DNA of 40,000 nt from Prorocentrum cordatum. Its lineage: Eukaryota; Sar; Dinophyceae; Prorocentrales; Prorocentraceae. Under the pieces are notes generated by a model that saw nothing but the letters and a program-made list of their open reading frames with translations, did no database searches and was not told where the DNA came from. The position numbers and the translations under genes are program-made. Location of the stretch: positions 95,001-135,000 of the forward strand of contig CAUYUJ010014196.1 in assembly GCA_963575745.1 (NCBI GenBank), read 5' to 3'. Below are positions 26,501 to 33,990 of the stretch, piece by piece (the stretch's first letter is position 1; each line of letters begins with the position of its first letter).

Positions 26501-27537
26501 ACTTCTACACCGCGAACAGACTTACCAAACACGTCAAATCGTCACGCCAGTGTGCAGCCACACTGATGCAGTTCGGAGCGAAGCCGCCAACAGAAGACAT
26601 CGACGCGCACAAGGAGGAGACCCGACGCGTACGACGATCCAACCGACACGCTGGGCTTCCAGAAGACTACGCCGAGCGGCCACCCATCCAGCTACATGGG
26701 CCATCACTGGGACCACCAACCCACGCCGACCACGACCACCGACCAATACCAGCCCAACTACCCACCGACGCACCCACCACACAAGACAGCGGACCCAACC
26801 GAGCAGACACGGGAATGACCGACATCACAGGAAAGCCCAGCATCGTACTGCTCTTCACCACCAACCACGACCACACCAGCGCGGTGACCGACGCCCTCCA
26901 AGCCACCGCAGACAGACACAGCATCTCCATCGAACTCCACCACCTGCCAACCAGGCACCCACCCCAAACTGACCCAACGGCTTCCGACATGGCCACGACA
27001 CCATACGACCATGCTGCCTTCTGCATCATCGACGCCGACCTCACGACCTTCAACCGCGACCTCAACCTCAGGACGCAAGAGGCACCTTGGGGACGACTGG
27101 ACCTCACACCCACGCAGCACAGAGCGGTACGACAAGACAACGACAGCATGCGGCACGTCTTACGGACCGCACAGCGGATGATGATGATGCGCACACCTAC
27201 CATCATCCTGGACAGCAGCCTCCGACACCTGCAGATACAGGAATATGCATACATCACAACGACGTGCAGCACAACCCTGACCACAGCATTCACTGCTTGC
27301 AACTGCCATGCAGACATCACCATGACAACGACACTAACGCAGGCCATAGAGCAAACACTCCAGCCCACCGCCGACGCATACACAAAGGCACAGACGTGGC
27401 ACTATAATGGATATGATGGCAACGATTGCTGGATGTCAGAACGTCCAGGCGCGGTGCTCCTCGAGCCGCGACCTGGACATCCGCAGCCACAAGCCTCGAA
27501 CTGCCTCGCATCACTTACGAATATGGCGGACACATAG
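20455..27537 (+). CDS. LINE-A ORF2: RNase H - endonuclease - reverse transcriptase - zinc fingers
   Basis: About 2,360 codons, entered by -1 shift from ORF1; first in-frame ATG is 21460. Domains in order: a disordered linker with a 71-codon duplication (20587-20932); RNase H (~22150-22620) with Asp 22165, Glu 22333, Asp 22408 and HVPSHEG...NELADG; exonuclease-endonuclease-phosphatase nuclease (~22830-23680) with ATYNAE, IIGIQE, LADANG, RIDYI and EDHLP; RT (~24510-25640) with RAPGPD, MIDLKAAF, TRPGVPTADFTFN and FVDD (25387-25398); C2H2 and C2HC fingers (CX2CX12HX4H and CX2CX12HX6C, ~26372-26560); and a ~300-residue C-terminal region of unknown function. The nuclease nicks target DNA and RT copies RNA from the nick. 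RNase H lies N-terminal to both, unlike known LINE clades that carry it after RT. Stop TAG 27535-27537. Confidence 0.9.
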   Translation, partial: LDTNDPDEGALAHRTRRKRPEQQAPGRPQASIRNSRPSATQHHNVTDAATNLATHAVQVTCSFRHAHPPRLPLGKPTSTDLDRLTPALGTADQHRAPGNIDSRLCHLPSSIADYTSLQTATNLTTQGVQVTCTSDSHLPTHTTSPRALTPALGIADQTRRTTAAVSLASHDQHDATDGQPTTIHHRRHPTEEWEIHSSGSRPHPRSTAILGRAPPDGTTRRLTPPRAPPGSYAATSDTSPRHDLPRSTISESTQRVTPTTPRVRPGDETNRLHTPPRLERPKPDATVATTSHFGSTHARKFNGSDVHNETPEYHSAITIDYFPGIEDTFLDNSSEMDSGNFHLDDDAIRTRLLARVRRQQQRRLTAQQTSTYTTTHNRFQALQPSPPPPSARHTTTLPTQQPTGHPPVALTASQGAGHGTAAPDRDRHAATGERRQRQKTAMHPFRCPTGASATTHNGQAAHRRQQKATALLPFRVQRPPNPSADNQPQQLQPSYHEANLDITRYHGMQPPGDCTCDLGDTRGLIRRIRATTAPFLNANIEGDDLHPAATYALNNTTKGNNAHSAKHIFTDASHNARRPDCCSWAFLVLQEGGEHDQHTFRGAFSSIVSKSHNMKLNDRSTTNTTGEIMAIVQALMWSIAVAEPQPICIHTDCETAINICMGRATATADEHLARFMKVIFDTLKNENDITLHHVPSHEGMPWNELADGISKRTRKRYERGHDYDTIPHNFRDIIADTKYYQWESILQTDHLDRAAYPLREGATLRFGLPTRNASVRHLMAPKTVSAKETKIELSIATYNAESVRESDAQQQKKFTKAARLAHQWRGPLLRRQFQEKRLHIIGIQEARNERRTTNGNGYFIISSPHDHYNAGCELWINVEKPYAYNKDGPQHFEPRHCHVLISESRILIVKVTTDCINTTICVFHAPHSKKGPQERQDFWQRLQKLVQQHRPNLMLADANGRLGSVQSTSVGPAGLSQTEDSNGKELHELAAAGHYVIANTVISNGDEHHTWTDAYGHKHRIDYIIADDTLISHITDIKTLADIETMKKHRQGQHQREDHLPVTARACWTVRHTAPKQLFPKIDKHQLNDEKAVETFKMHLDATVLPSWGTDYDEHIHQYMLTIMEAATSAFKRSGKKKYQEYISETTLNFVLSRRKFMKLLRKATTHGATASTTKRRIQRLINDIHNDPTLQMTPEAIHTTYCETYMLNYAAANFPYNPDYHGFLQHVRHWIDATRKVIVKMTNRDYDAFLEEQAQKAMDAKRTGDTYTEWKYTKKLLLFGGRKRRKRQAYPMMNAADGTVLDSSTSKADAATRHFGHNEAADILSAQDVVDRYNAKEDRTEPAQPRRTRHVNNFASIYELTDILHKARPHRAPGPDRVSDDFSKIAPRQMARHMHPIITKAALFCREGVALKGSRMTYFWKGKGSEEDLNNQRSITLANTVIKHHYRYIRQCMKDLIPTMLFSTQTGGRHHYSTDINHMTMRLLSNTAYHAKHDMVIIMIDLKAAFHKVVNQLVYNFTQTKEQLDDLLAHIDIPHVMLPAIEALMTDNGIVNQHVDNQHIVDMLTEAHTGTWFYIDDQCSYAAPRLGTRPGVPTADFTFNMLMADVTRDYHDHAVEDGATFDIPHAPPRLRACDHNATLSSTSFVDDVKAAASTADGTMIHALISKMWGHLIRATLRRGLPINTKKSSFIVYPNTVAGKRATRTMIRDNHSITDMGLCVTIARSTKLLGAMFNDRNDMGQETAARTIALRETTGPLRRTLFQRQAISIQTKIHYLESFGYSRLLFNAGTWIITTARDYHRINTAYVTAARQAIGITHKAMKDKHITNEQILARAQLPNLEDRLRWLRLRELLRLIKGCPYETQALIDYDIEVNGTWTQTINNDIHTCRQHCDGTRITTAPKDIIDFIKAARNDMQTVKSFITSTYKRAQDSSSDRAAQDQLRADLSLTATALGVLPLPRQAGTTTPAPARVMCYHCGATFKTKAAHNKHVYAVHQDKHTIDNYIVGDTCQVCLKYFYTANRLTKHVKSSRQCAATLMQFGAKPPTEDIDAHKEETRRVRRSNRHAGLPEDYAERPPIQLHGPSLGPPTHADHDHRPIPAQLPTDAPTTQDSGPNRADTGMTDITGKPSIVLLFTTNHDHTSAVTDALQATADRHSISIELHHLPTRHPPQTDPTASDMATTPYDHAAFCIIDADLTTFNRDLNLRTQEAPWGRLDLTPTQHRAVRQDNDSMRHVLRTAQRMMMMRTPTIILDSSLRHLQIQEYAYITTTCSTTLTTAFTACNCHADITMTTTLTQAIEQTLQPTADAYTKAQTWHYNGYDGNDCWMSERPGAVLLEPRPGHPQPQASNCLASLTNMADT
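20587..20932 (+). repeat. In-frame 213-bp duplication in ORF2 linker
   Basis: GTGCAGGT(A/G)ACTTGCA at 20623 and 20836 are 213 bp (71 codons) apart. The flanks match too: ...ATNL.T..VQVTC... and LTPALG.ADQ occur in both copies. Divergent copies with preserved frame suggest an old duplication under coding constraint. Confidence 0.7.
21324..21338 (+). other. 15-nt match to spliced-leader core inside ORF2
   Basis: TAGCCATTTTGGCTC is identical to the central 15 nt of the dinoflagellate spliced leader, in the element's sense orientation and 122 bp before the first in-frame ATG of ORF2. Flanking bases do not match. It could be a decayed leader relic or chance. Confidence 0.35.
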
Positions 27538-27735
27538 GCTCATCGTCAGCGACCTGGATCACCGACTCCACACTGCCAGGAGACATCCTCACAGCCCGTA
27601 ACAGGGGCACATGATCGACGGCGGCAGCGACCACCACGCGATCGCCCCGAACCATCAATTGTACGGGCCCCACATCATCACGAAGGCCCCCTCGCGGTGC
27701 GAGGGGGATGAGATGAACACCTACCAGTGACTACA
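27538..27735 (+). other. LINE-A 3' untranslated region with stem-loop
   Basis: No poly(A). A perfect 9-bp hairpin CCCCCTCGC-GGT-GCGAGGGGG lies at 27687-27707 and is followed by GATGAGATGAA. Some LINE reverse transcriptases recognise a 3' stem-loop; that role is inferred from position only. Confidence 0.5.
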
Positions 27736-28310
27736 GGCCCCGGCGGCCCGCCGCTTTCTGGAGGCCTCAGGAGACTTCTAGTTCAGCGTGCCCGTTGGGG
27801 GTCCCGTCCTTAGGGGGAACGGCGCCGTTTACACTACCGAGACTGTTGCCTCAGCGACGCCCCTCCACCAGCCTCCGTCACCCAAAGAGTCGCAACGCGC
27901 CGACATGTGGTACGCGACCGTCGGTTGGGTGACGGATGTTGGAACGGAGACGGGCCCTGGGCGATCCACAAGTGATCGTTTAATCTGGCCTGGCCTCCCC
28001 TCCCTCTCCTGGTCCAGGTGGCCCCTCTCCCGTGCCCCTGGTGGCCCTCGCCTTCGCTCTGTCCCCGCGCCTTCCCGTTGGCCTTCGGACCCTTGGGCTC
28101 TCGGGGCTCCCGCATTCCTTCTCTCCGAGGCCACTTAAGGCGTCTCTCTCTCTCCTGGCGGCGGGTGGCCTTGGGTTCCAGAGGCAATTTGAGGCCCCCT
28201 CCCGAGGCTCTCCGAGGAAGGGGGCCGTGCGTCGCGCCGCGCGCGGCGGCGCGGCTCGGGCTGCGGCGGACAGACCGCCTTGCCTGCAGTGTTCGAGGAG
28301 CAGGAGGGAA
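27736..28310. other. Non-coding, GC-rich; nothing recognised
   Basis: No gene. May include the true 3' end of LINE-A, whose border I cannot place. Open frames in both directions have low-complexity translations. Confidence 0.4.
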
Positions 28311-28696
28311 GATGCTGATGATGAGGATGATGATGCTGCTTCTGATGATGATGATGATGATGCTGCTGCTGATGATGCTGATGATGATGATGACGATGAT
28401 GGTGCTGCTTATGCTGATGCTGATGATGCTGCTGCTGCTGATGATGATGGCCATGATGATGATGCTGATGCTGATGATGATGATGATGCTGATGCTGATG
28501 ATGATGATGAGGATGATGATGATGATGATGCTGATGCTGATGATGATGATGGTGATGAAGATGCTGATGCTGATGATGATGCTGATGATGCTGATGATGC
28601 TGATGATGATGATGACGATGCTGATGATGATGATGATGATGCTGATGCTGAAGATGATGATGATGATGATGATGATGATGCTGATGCTGATGATGC

Positions 28697-28785
<89 letters not shown>

Positions 28786-28800
28786 CTACTGATGAGGATG
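28311..28800. repeat. Compound (GAT)n/(CTG)n microsatellite, ~490 bp
   Basis: Nearly pure GAT/ATG triplets with interspersed CTG, ending in a ~100-bp uninterrupted ATG block (28696-28783). The frames crossing it (poly-Asp, poly-Met, poly-Ser) are artefacts of the repeat. Confidence 0.95.
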
Positions 28801-29253
28801 GAGGAGGCCGAGGAGGAGGAGGCGTAGCAGCAGGAGGCGGAGCAGGAGCAGGAGCAGTATGAGGAGGATTAGCTGGATTAGCTGAGTGCGGACCGCTGTC
28901 CTCTGCCCTTGAGGCCATTCAAACAGGGAGGCCAGATCCCTCCGAAATCCTCTCCCCCCACCCTCTCCCTCAGGCGGGCTGCGGGGGTCTCGCACGATGG
29001 CGGGTCCTCCCCGCAGCAGCATCGCGGCCTGGGCCTTCTCGTCTGGAAGGGGTGGGAGGGGGAGAGACCTGCGGCTGGGAGGGAGCACTGCACGACACAT
29101 CGACGACGACACTCGACGACAAGATCAAACGCTCCCTCTCCGCCATGGCAGCCAAAATCGGCTTGGGGGGGCCTTCTCTTCGTGGAAAGCGCCCCTGACT
29201 CAAACGATTTAAATTCTCTTTACCTTTCGCCGAGGGGCCCTCACATCGGCTCG
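28801..29253. other. Probable LINE-B 3' untranslated region; border unknown
   Basis: Follows the stop of the RNase H frame on the minus strand. No poly(A) and no coding signal. It begins beside GGA/GAT microsatellites, so the true end may be in or near them. Confidence 0.4.
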
Positions 29254-30004
29254 TCAACCCCCGAGGGTCGAACGTGTGGTACCTGCCGCAGGTACAGAAA
29301 ACCGAAAGGAACCAACGGGGGAAAAACTCATGCGGTGGGTGGCGTGGACCTCCGCAGCAGCAAGTCTGACCGCTGCGGGGGCCAGTGGGCAGGCTTCCAC
29401 GCTCAAGGAGGATGCACTATCACACGGGCACCCTGCAAAACTCTGAAACGTGGCGTCGGCCACCACCATGCTACACCGCATACACACCCATTTCGACTCA
29501 CACTTCCTCAGTTGGTGGGCCGACGCCGTCAGGATTCTGTCACGCTTGGCCATTCTAGGCGCTGCCACAGGGCGAGAAGATTTGGCGCGAGGCTCAGCTG
29601 CAGAGGCTTCAATCAACGCTCTACGCGCTCTGCGGCGGATCAACGCCGCTAGCGCGTCCACCTGATCAGTATCAGGCATATCTGCAAGCAGCCCCTTCTC
29701 CCCCGCCAGCTCCGAAGCCCTCCCCGCCCATGGGTCGGCCGTCATTTTGCCACCAGCGTAGAACAGCTCCAGTGGCGTCTCCAGCTGCCCTGGATTATCA
29801 TCTAGATGGGATGGGGTCCAGACCACAGTCAACTTATCTTTGTCTGACCTCGCCTCCCAAAACACTCGTGCCTCGGTCCACAGGTCCTCATTCTGGCCTC
29901 CAGGACGCGGGACCTCCAGGCGGCCCTTCCACGAACGGAAAATAGCCAAATGGTCGGTCACAAAAATGAGCGGACCTGGGATCCCCGAAAGCGCCATCGA
30001 GAAG
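29254..30004 (-). CDS. LINE-B RNase H C-terminal half and terminal zinc finger
   Basis: Continues the RNase H domain after a -1 break at about 29996-30008. FVTDHLAIF gives the third acidic residue, WTPSHLDD the His region and GGKMTADPWAGRASE the final Asp. A C-terminal KWVCMRC...CPC cysteine cluster (~29420-29475) resembles a nucleic-acid-binding zinc finger. Stop TAG 29254-29256. No own start codon; it is the tail of the polyprotein. Confidence 0.8.
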
Positions 30005-31124
30005 CAAACACTTCCGCCCTGGGAACCGATTGCTTGTCCCCAGGTAACGGTCGACACAATGCAGCGCCTAACTCGAAACCGTCATGTGTCGGTCGGAGCG
30101 CTGTGATCGCCGCTCCGCACCTTCTCCTACGGGGATCGTCAGAAAACTTGCCACCAGAGCCGTCTCCAAATATGCGGAGCTCCTCGCCTTGGCGGCAGCT
30201 CGCAAAATCTTCAGGGCCTCCAAACCTCTCCTCCAATCCTCGAATCGCCTCCTCATCGAAGCGGGGGCGGGTAAGGTGGGAGGGGGGGAGGCCCCGAAGC
30301 CACAAACTCGGTTCGGATTCGTGTCGCGCAAAAGCTTGAGGAACCAAAAACTGCGTGCGCTCAAAATCTTCATGACCTACATTACTCTCACAGTGCCAAA
30401 TGCGATGGAAGAGGGACTCAGGGCTTTTTCCGCAGCGGGCGCACAACGGATCCACCTGGTAGCCCTCCTCCACCAAACGCTCCTTGTACCACTGGCCAGC
30501 AGACACGACGGTGATGTTTGTAGCCACCAGCTCCATCTGGTTCGCACGTTCCAGTCGTTTCTGCTCTCTCACGATCTGATACATGTCACCACCACCAGAC
30601 AAGTCTTGACCAGCAATATGTTTAGTGGTTGCCCTCCACAGGTATCCTCGAATGTCGGCCTCCGCATCCTCGAAGAGTGCCTGGAAGCTGCCTGTGGGAG
30701 TGAAGCCTGGGTCTCCAGCCGTTGGGAAGTCCCACTGGTCCACAGGGTCGTCATCACACTCCGTCGGTCGTAACCATGATGTTGCCGTAACCGGGTCCCA
30801 ACCCATGTCCATCAGTGTAGCTGTCAATACTGAAATCGGTCCACGTACAGAGCTCCACCGTCGCACTCCAGCGCGTCGTAGCCGGTCACGTATAGCACCC
30901 CACGCTGCACATACTCGTCCATGCAGGTGTGGGTTCCTCTGCCACATAGTGATCCATTCCTTGATCACTTGGATGGGGATATACACTGCTGGGTCCTTGA
31001 CTGCCGGTTCACACCCCAACGTCGTCGTGAGGCAGCGGCCCTTGGCAGCACCACCGATTATGAACCCAGCCTGTCGTCGCAACTGCAATACCATCTGTCT
31101 ACTCAGCCCAGCCACTTGATGACC
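29958..31124 (-). CDS. LINE-B post-RT region: zinc finger and RNase H N-terminal half
   Basis: Same frame as the RT, after TAG 31125-31127. The first ~200 residues are the RT thumb and connector. CARCGKSPESLFHRIWHC (~30400-30455) is the CX2CX8HX4C finger common after LINE RTs. RNase H begins with IFGDGSGG (Asp, ~30160) and VPRAEVFA (Glu). The frame then leaves the family at ~30000 and stops at 29958. Confidence 0.8.
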   Translation of the reverse strand, partial: GHQVAGLSRQMVLQLRRQAGFIIGGAAKGRCLTTTLGCEPAVKDPAVYIPIQVIKEWITMWQRNPHLHGRVCAAWGAIRDRLRRAGVRRWSSVRGPISVLTATLMDMGWDPVTATSWLRPTECDDDPVDQWDFPTAGDPGFTPTGSFQALFEDAEADIRGYLWRATTKHIAGQDLSGGGDMYQIVREQKRLERANQMELVATNITVVSAGQWYKERLVEEGYQVDPLCARCGKSPESLFHRIWHCESNVGHEDFERTQFLVPQAFARHESEPSLWLRGLPPSHLTRPRFDEEAIRGLEERFGGPEDFASCRQGEELRIFGDGSGGKFSDDPRRRRCGAAITALRPTHDGFELGAALCRPLPGDKQSVPRAEVFASRWRFRGSQVRSFL

Positions 31125-32423
31125 CTATAGTGCCTGAGGTACAGCTCCAGTGCTCCACAGCGACCGTGCTATCTTTGACAGGGCTCCTATCCTCCGAAGT
31201 CTGCGTATCTTGCCAGCTCTCCTGCACGCACTCTTAATACGTGCTCTCAACTTCCGTATAGAACGCTTGCGCCTCGCCGATGTGTCCAGGCCCAAATCCA
31301 CCGCCTCCGTGACTGCAGACACAGGTAGACCACGAGCACGTAGCTGGCCCGCGACTCTCCTGGTGATGCTGGGATTCGAGCCGATCAACACTGTCTTAGA
31401 CGAAATGATCATACGCTGATCCTCCAGACCTGCCTTCAGGTCCATGGCGGTGGTTATCATCGCAGGCCCAACCGATGCGCGACTACCTTCACACCGCGCA
31501 GTCGTGTCATCAACGAACGTCCAGAGTCCCGCAGCAGGCGACCGCCTATGCACCATGTCCAGGATAGGGCGCAAAAACAGTTTAGCCAGGCCCACGCCCC
31601 TCGGAGACCCAGCGACCAGGGAACGAGAAGGCAAAATCACTCTGCTTAATACCGAACTCTGTTGCAAATACCTCGGTGCCAAGCATTGCTGGACCTCCAA
31701 AGAAATGAGGGCAGCTGGGTAGCCCATCCTTCGCGCGATACGTATTAATTGAACCAGAGACACCGAATCATAGAACTTCTCAATGTCTAATAATAATGTG
31801 AGTGAACTGAAGCCCAAGGATGAGCCAGCTTCGTCCATACACGCTCTGACCAAGCCAGCTCGTAGAGCTGATGACCCTCTCAGCGCAGTGTCCCAGTGAT
31901 CAGTCAACTCCTGAGACCAGGACTCACTCAACGTAGCCCTCACCTTGCTCCAAATCTTCGGTACTATAGCAACCATACCCAATGCTCTGTCCCCGCCCTT
32001 GGGCTTCGCCGCCAACGCACATCTCGTCACAGAACACTGCCCCGGCCACACGCACTTCTCCTCCGCGTACTGGATGAGGCCTCGCCGTTGTTCACGACCA
32101 GGCTCAGGTAAGCGTCGGATGGTACCAGGTCCCAGGGAGTCAAAACCCAGGGCCTTCGCGTCACTCATCCTGTTGACCACTCTGTCGATGCTCTCCACGG
32201 TGAGGTCAGGCAGTTCCTCCTCCGTCGCCTCCTTCGCGAGCTGGTGGAGCAGTTCCTTCAGCTGCTGCCTGGTGTCAACGGGGTCGGTCCAGATGCCAGC
32301 CCAGAACTCCGACTTGTGCGCCATCACCGTGTCTGGGTCCGCGATCTGCCGCTCGATGCCGATGGTCACATCCGCTGCTGGCGCAGCCTTCTCCTTCACA
32401 TGACGGTGTAGCGCGCCTGGTGC
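31125..32423 (-). CDS. LINE-B reverse transcriptase
   Basis: RVT_1-type RT. Visible blocks: SDAKALGFDSLGPGTIR (fingers), LLLDIEKFYDSVS with the first catalytic Asp (~31780), GSPRGVGLAKLF in place of the usual R.GCPLSP, and TFVDDTTA with FVDD at 31506-31517. It synthesises cDNA at the nicked target. The frame starts after TAG 32424-32426 and ends at TAG 31125-31127. No ATG precedes the fingers, so it cannot be an independent gene unless the TAG codons are read through. Confidence 0.88.
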   Translation of the reverse strand, partial: APGALHRHVKEKAAPAADVTIGIERQIADPDTVMAHKSEFWAGIWTDPVDTRQQLKELLHQLAKEATEEELPDLTVESIDRVVNRMSDAKALGFDSLGPGTIRRLPEPGREQRRGLIQYAEEKCVWPGQCSVTRCALAAKPKGGDRALGMVAIVPKIWSKVRATLSESWSQELTDHWDTALRGSSALRAGLVRACMDEAGSSLGFSSLTLLLDIEKFYDSVSLVQLIRIARRMGYPAALISLEVQQCLAPRYLQQSSVLSRVILPSRSLVAGSPRGVGLAKLFLRPILDMVHRRSPAAGLWTFVDDTTARCEGSRASVGPAMITTAMDLKAGLEDQRMIISSKTVLIGSNPSITRRVAGQLRARGLPVSAVTEAVDLGLDTSARRKRSIRKLRARIKSACRRAGKIRRLRRIGALSKIARSLWSTGAVPQAL

Positions 32424-33263
32424 CTAGATCCAAATCTGCTTCGCCCACTTGATAAACCCCTGCCTCTGAATGGTAATGCCACGCGCATGGGCAATGGTCG
32501 CATGGCGCTCCACCTTGTGGGTGTACTCCTCCAGGTCCTGCACACTCATAGTCTTGACAGTAGGGGCCGTCTCATACACAGCCATCCTTTCCTCCTCCGT
32601 GATGTTCTTGCCAAAGACCTCTTCCTGGTTGAGCTCCTTCAGCACCCTGGTCTCCTCCATGAACTGCTTCGCGCACTGCCTCTGCTGCCTCGGATCCGAG
32701 TCGTGTCTACGTAGAGCCAGGTACCTCGTAAGCAACATCGTGCAGATGCTCCAATGCTCTGCCGCCGCATACTTCAGGTGTGTGCGTCCTGTTGTAGGCC
32801 TCGCACGCACTCGTCTGACTCCCAGTCCGGCCGCTCGCCCCATGTAAGCGTCGTGCTGCGTCTCGTCAATGCGGCTCGCTACGAGGGTTGCCTTCTCCAC
32901 ACACGTGATCCACTGGCCGTACTCCTTTGTAATTTGATGCGCAGCGTCCCAGGTCTCCTGGCTGTCGTACGTGAGGTAATCATCCATCATCTTCATCTCC
33001 TCAGTCAACTCAAAGTGGGTATCCGTGTACTTTACCGCATTCTGCCACAAGTCCAGCGGTATGAAATATGGTACATCCTCCGTGTCCTCATGGTCATCCT
33101 CTAGCATCTCACTAAGAACATTCTGGTACTCCGTGTCAAGGCGGTCGAGTCGCTTCTGCTTCTCCTGCTGGCGCTTTAAGGACCGCTTGCTACTCGGGTC
33201 GGGCTGCTTCTTGGGCCTCTTCAACTCTGGCAGTGGCCTCGGTAGTGCCGCTGCTCGATGATA
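32424..33263 (-). CDS. LINE-B linker between endonuclease and RT
   Basis: About 280 codons in the frame of the endonuclease and RT, bounded by TAG at 33264-33266 and 32424-32426. It starts with a basic, NLS-like KRPKKQ...SLKRQQEKQKR, then acidic and helical sequence rich in Glu, Asp and Lys. No known domain. Its protein-like composition and preserved frame argue that it belonged to one polyprotein. Confidence 0.6.
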   Translation of the reverse strand, partial: YHRAAALPRPLPELKRPKKQPDPSSKRSLKRQQEKQKRLDRLDTEYQNVLSEMLEDDHEDTEDVPYFIPLDLWQNAVKYTDTHFELTEEMKMMDDYLTYDSQETWDAAHQITKEYGQWITCVEKATLVASRIDETQHDAYMGRAAGLGVRRVRARPTTGRTHLKYAAAEHWSICTMLLTRYLALRRHDSDPRQQRQCAKQFMEETRVLKELNQEEVFGKNITEEERMAVYETAPTVKTMSVQDLEEYTHKVERHATIAHARGITIQRQGFIKWAKQIWI

Positions 33264-33990
33264 CTATGACTGTCCTGCTCCATGCAGGTGTAATCGCAGC
33301 CCGCAGTGTGTTCGCCACGGCACACTGAGTAGCGCAGACAAACTCAATCGATGATGGAGGTCACTCCTTACGACCCCGTAGTCTATCAAGCTGCCCTTGC
33401 CCTTGTCGCATGTGACCAAGGTGTCCGCCTTGATGAGTGCACCACCAATCTGCTCCAGCCACTGGGAGTCCTGCATCTTCCCGTAGGGGATGTTCCAGTC
33501 AGCCATGATCACCCACAGGTCCGTGAGCGACTTCACAAACGCCGACATTGCCGCGATACGCGCCTGGTTGGCGCCGCCGAGCCCGTCCTTCGGGAGCAGG
33601 CAGCCCGACACGAGCACCACGTTGCCTCCCTTCAAGTGGACCGTGGCCGCGGAGAACCCCGCGAACGGGTCGGAGTAGCCCTCCTTGACCATCTTCCTTC
33701 TCAGGTCGTCATAACCTGTGGCTGTCACATGCGACCTGATGGCGATGCATTCACCTCCAGAAGTGCCCGTGGTGGAGCGGCCAGTGCTCCTAGCCGCCGT
33801 CGCCATGAGCTTCCACCCATCCGTCGCCACCGCCATCGTCACATCCTTGATCTTCGCTGCCGCCAGATGTGTCTCGCACATCATGAAAACGTCCATGTTG
33901 TTGCCTGGCTCATTGAGGAACTTACGGGCCGAGGGCCCCCATGTCGTAATATTGGCAAAGACGATGCTCAAGAGGAGACTGATCCTTAAC
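33264..33990 (-). CDS. LINE-B apurinic-type endonuclease
   Basis: Nicks the target DNA for priming. Signatures: ANITTWG (Asn, ~33950), MMCETHL (Glu, ~33877), IMADWN (Asp and Asn, ~33490-33500), SLIDYGVV (Asp, ~33380) and WRTHCGLRL (His, ~33305) in place of the usual SDH. The upstream coiled-coil frame overlaps it by about 70 bp, and a +1 shift joins them. Ends at TAG 33264-33266, directly after the nuclease domain. Confidence 0.85.

Larger units (their letters stand above)
17336..27735 (+). mobile_element. Non-LTR retrotransposon (LINE-A), RNase H-endonuclease-RT
   Basis: Plus-strand element of about 10.4 kb with two long overlapping frames: ORF1 (coiled coil) and ORF2 (RNase H, apurinic-type endonuclease, RT, two zinc fingers, C-terminal domain). 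No LTRs. ORF1 and ORF2 appear joined by -1 frameshifting at 20449-20518. Neither ORF has an internal stop, so this copy could be competent. The 5' boundary is set by the end of the purine tract and the 3' boundary by the unique sequence after the 27687 stem-loop; both are estimates, and I found no target duplication. Confidence 0.85.

Noticed and set aside
28018-28862. Long frames rich in Met/Leu, Asp or Ser across 28311-28800
   Set aside because: They translate a GAT/CTG microsatellite and stay open on both strands because the triplet has no stop; no protein-like flanks.
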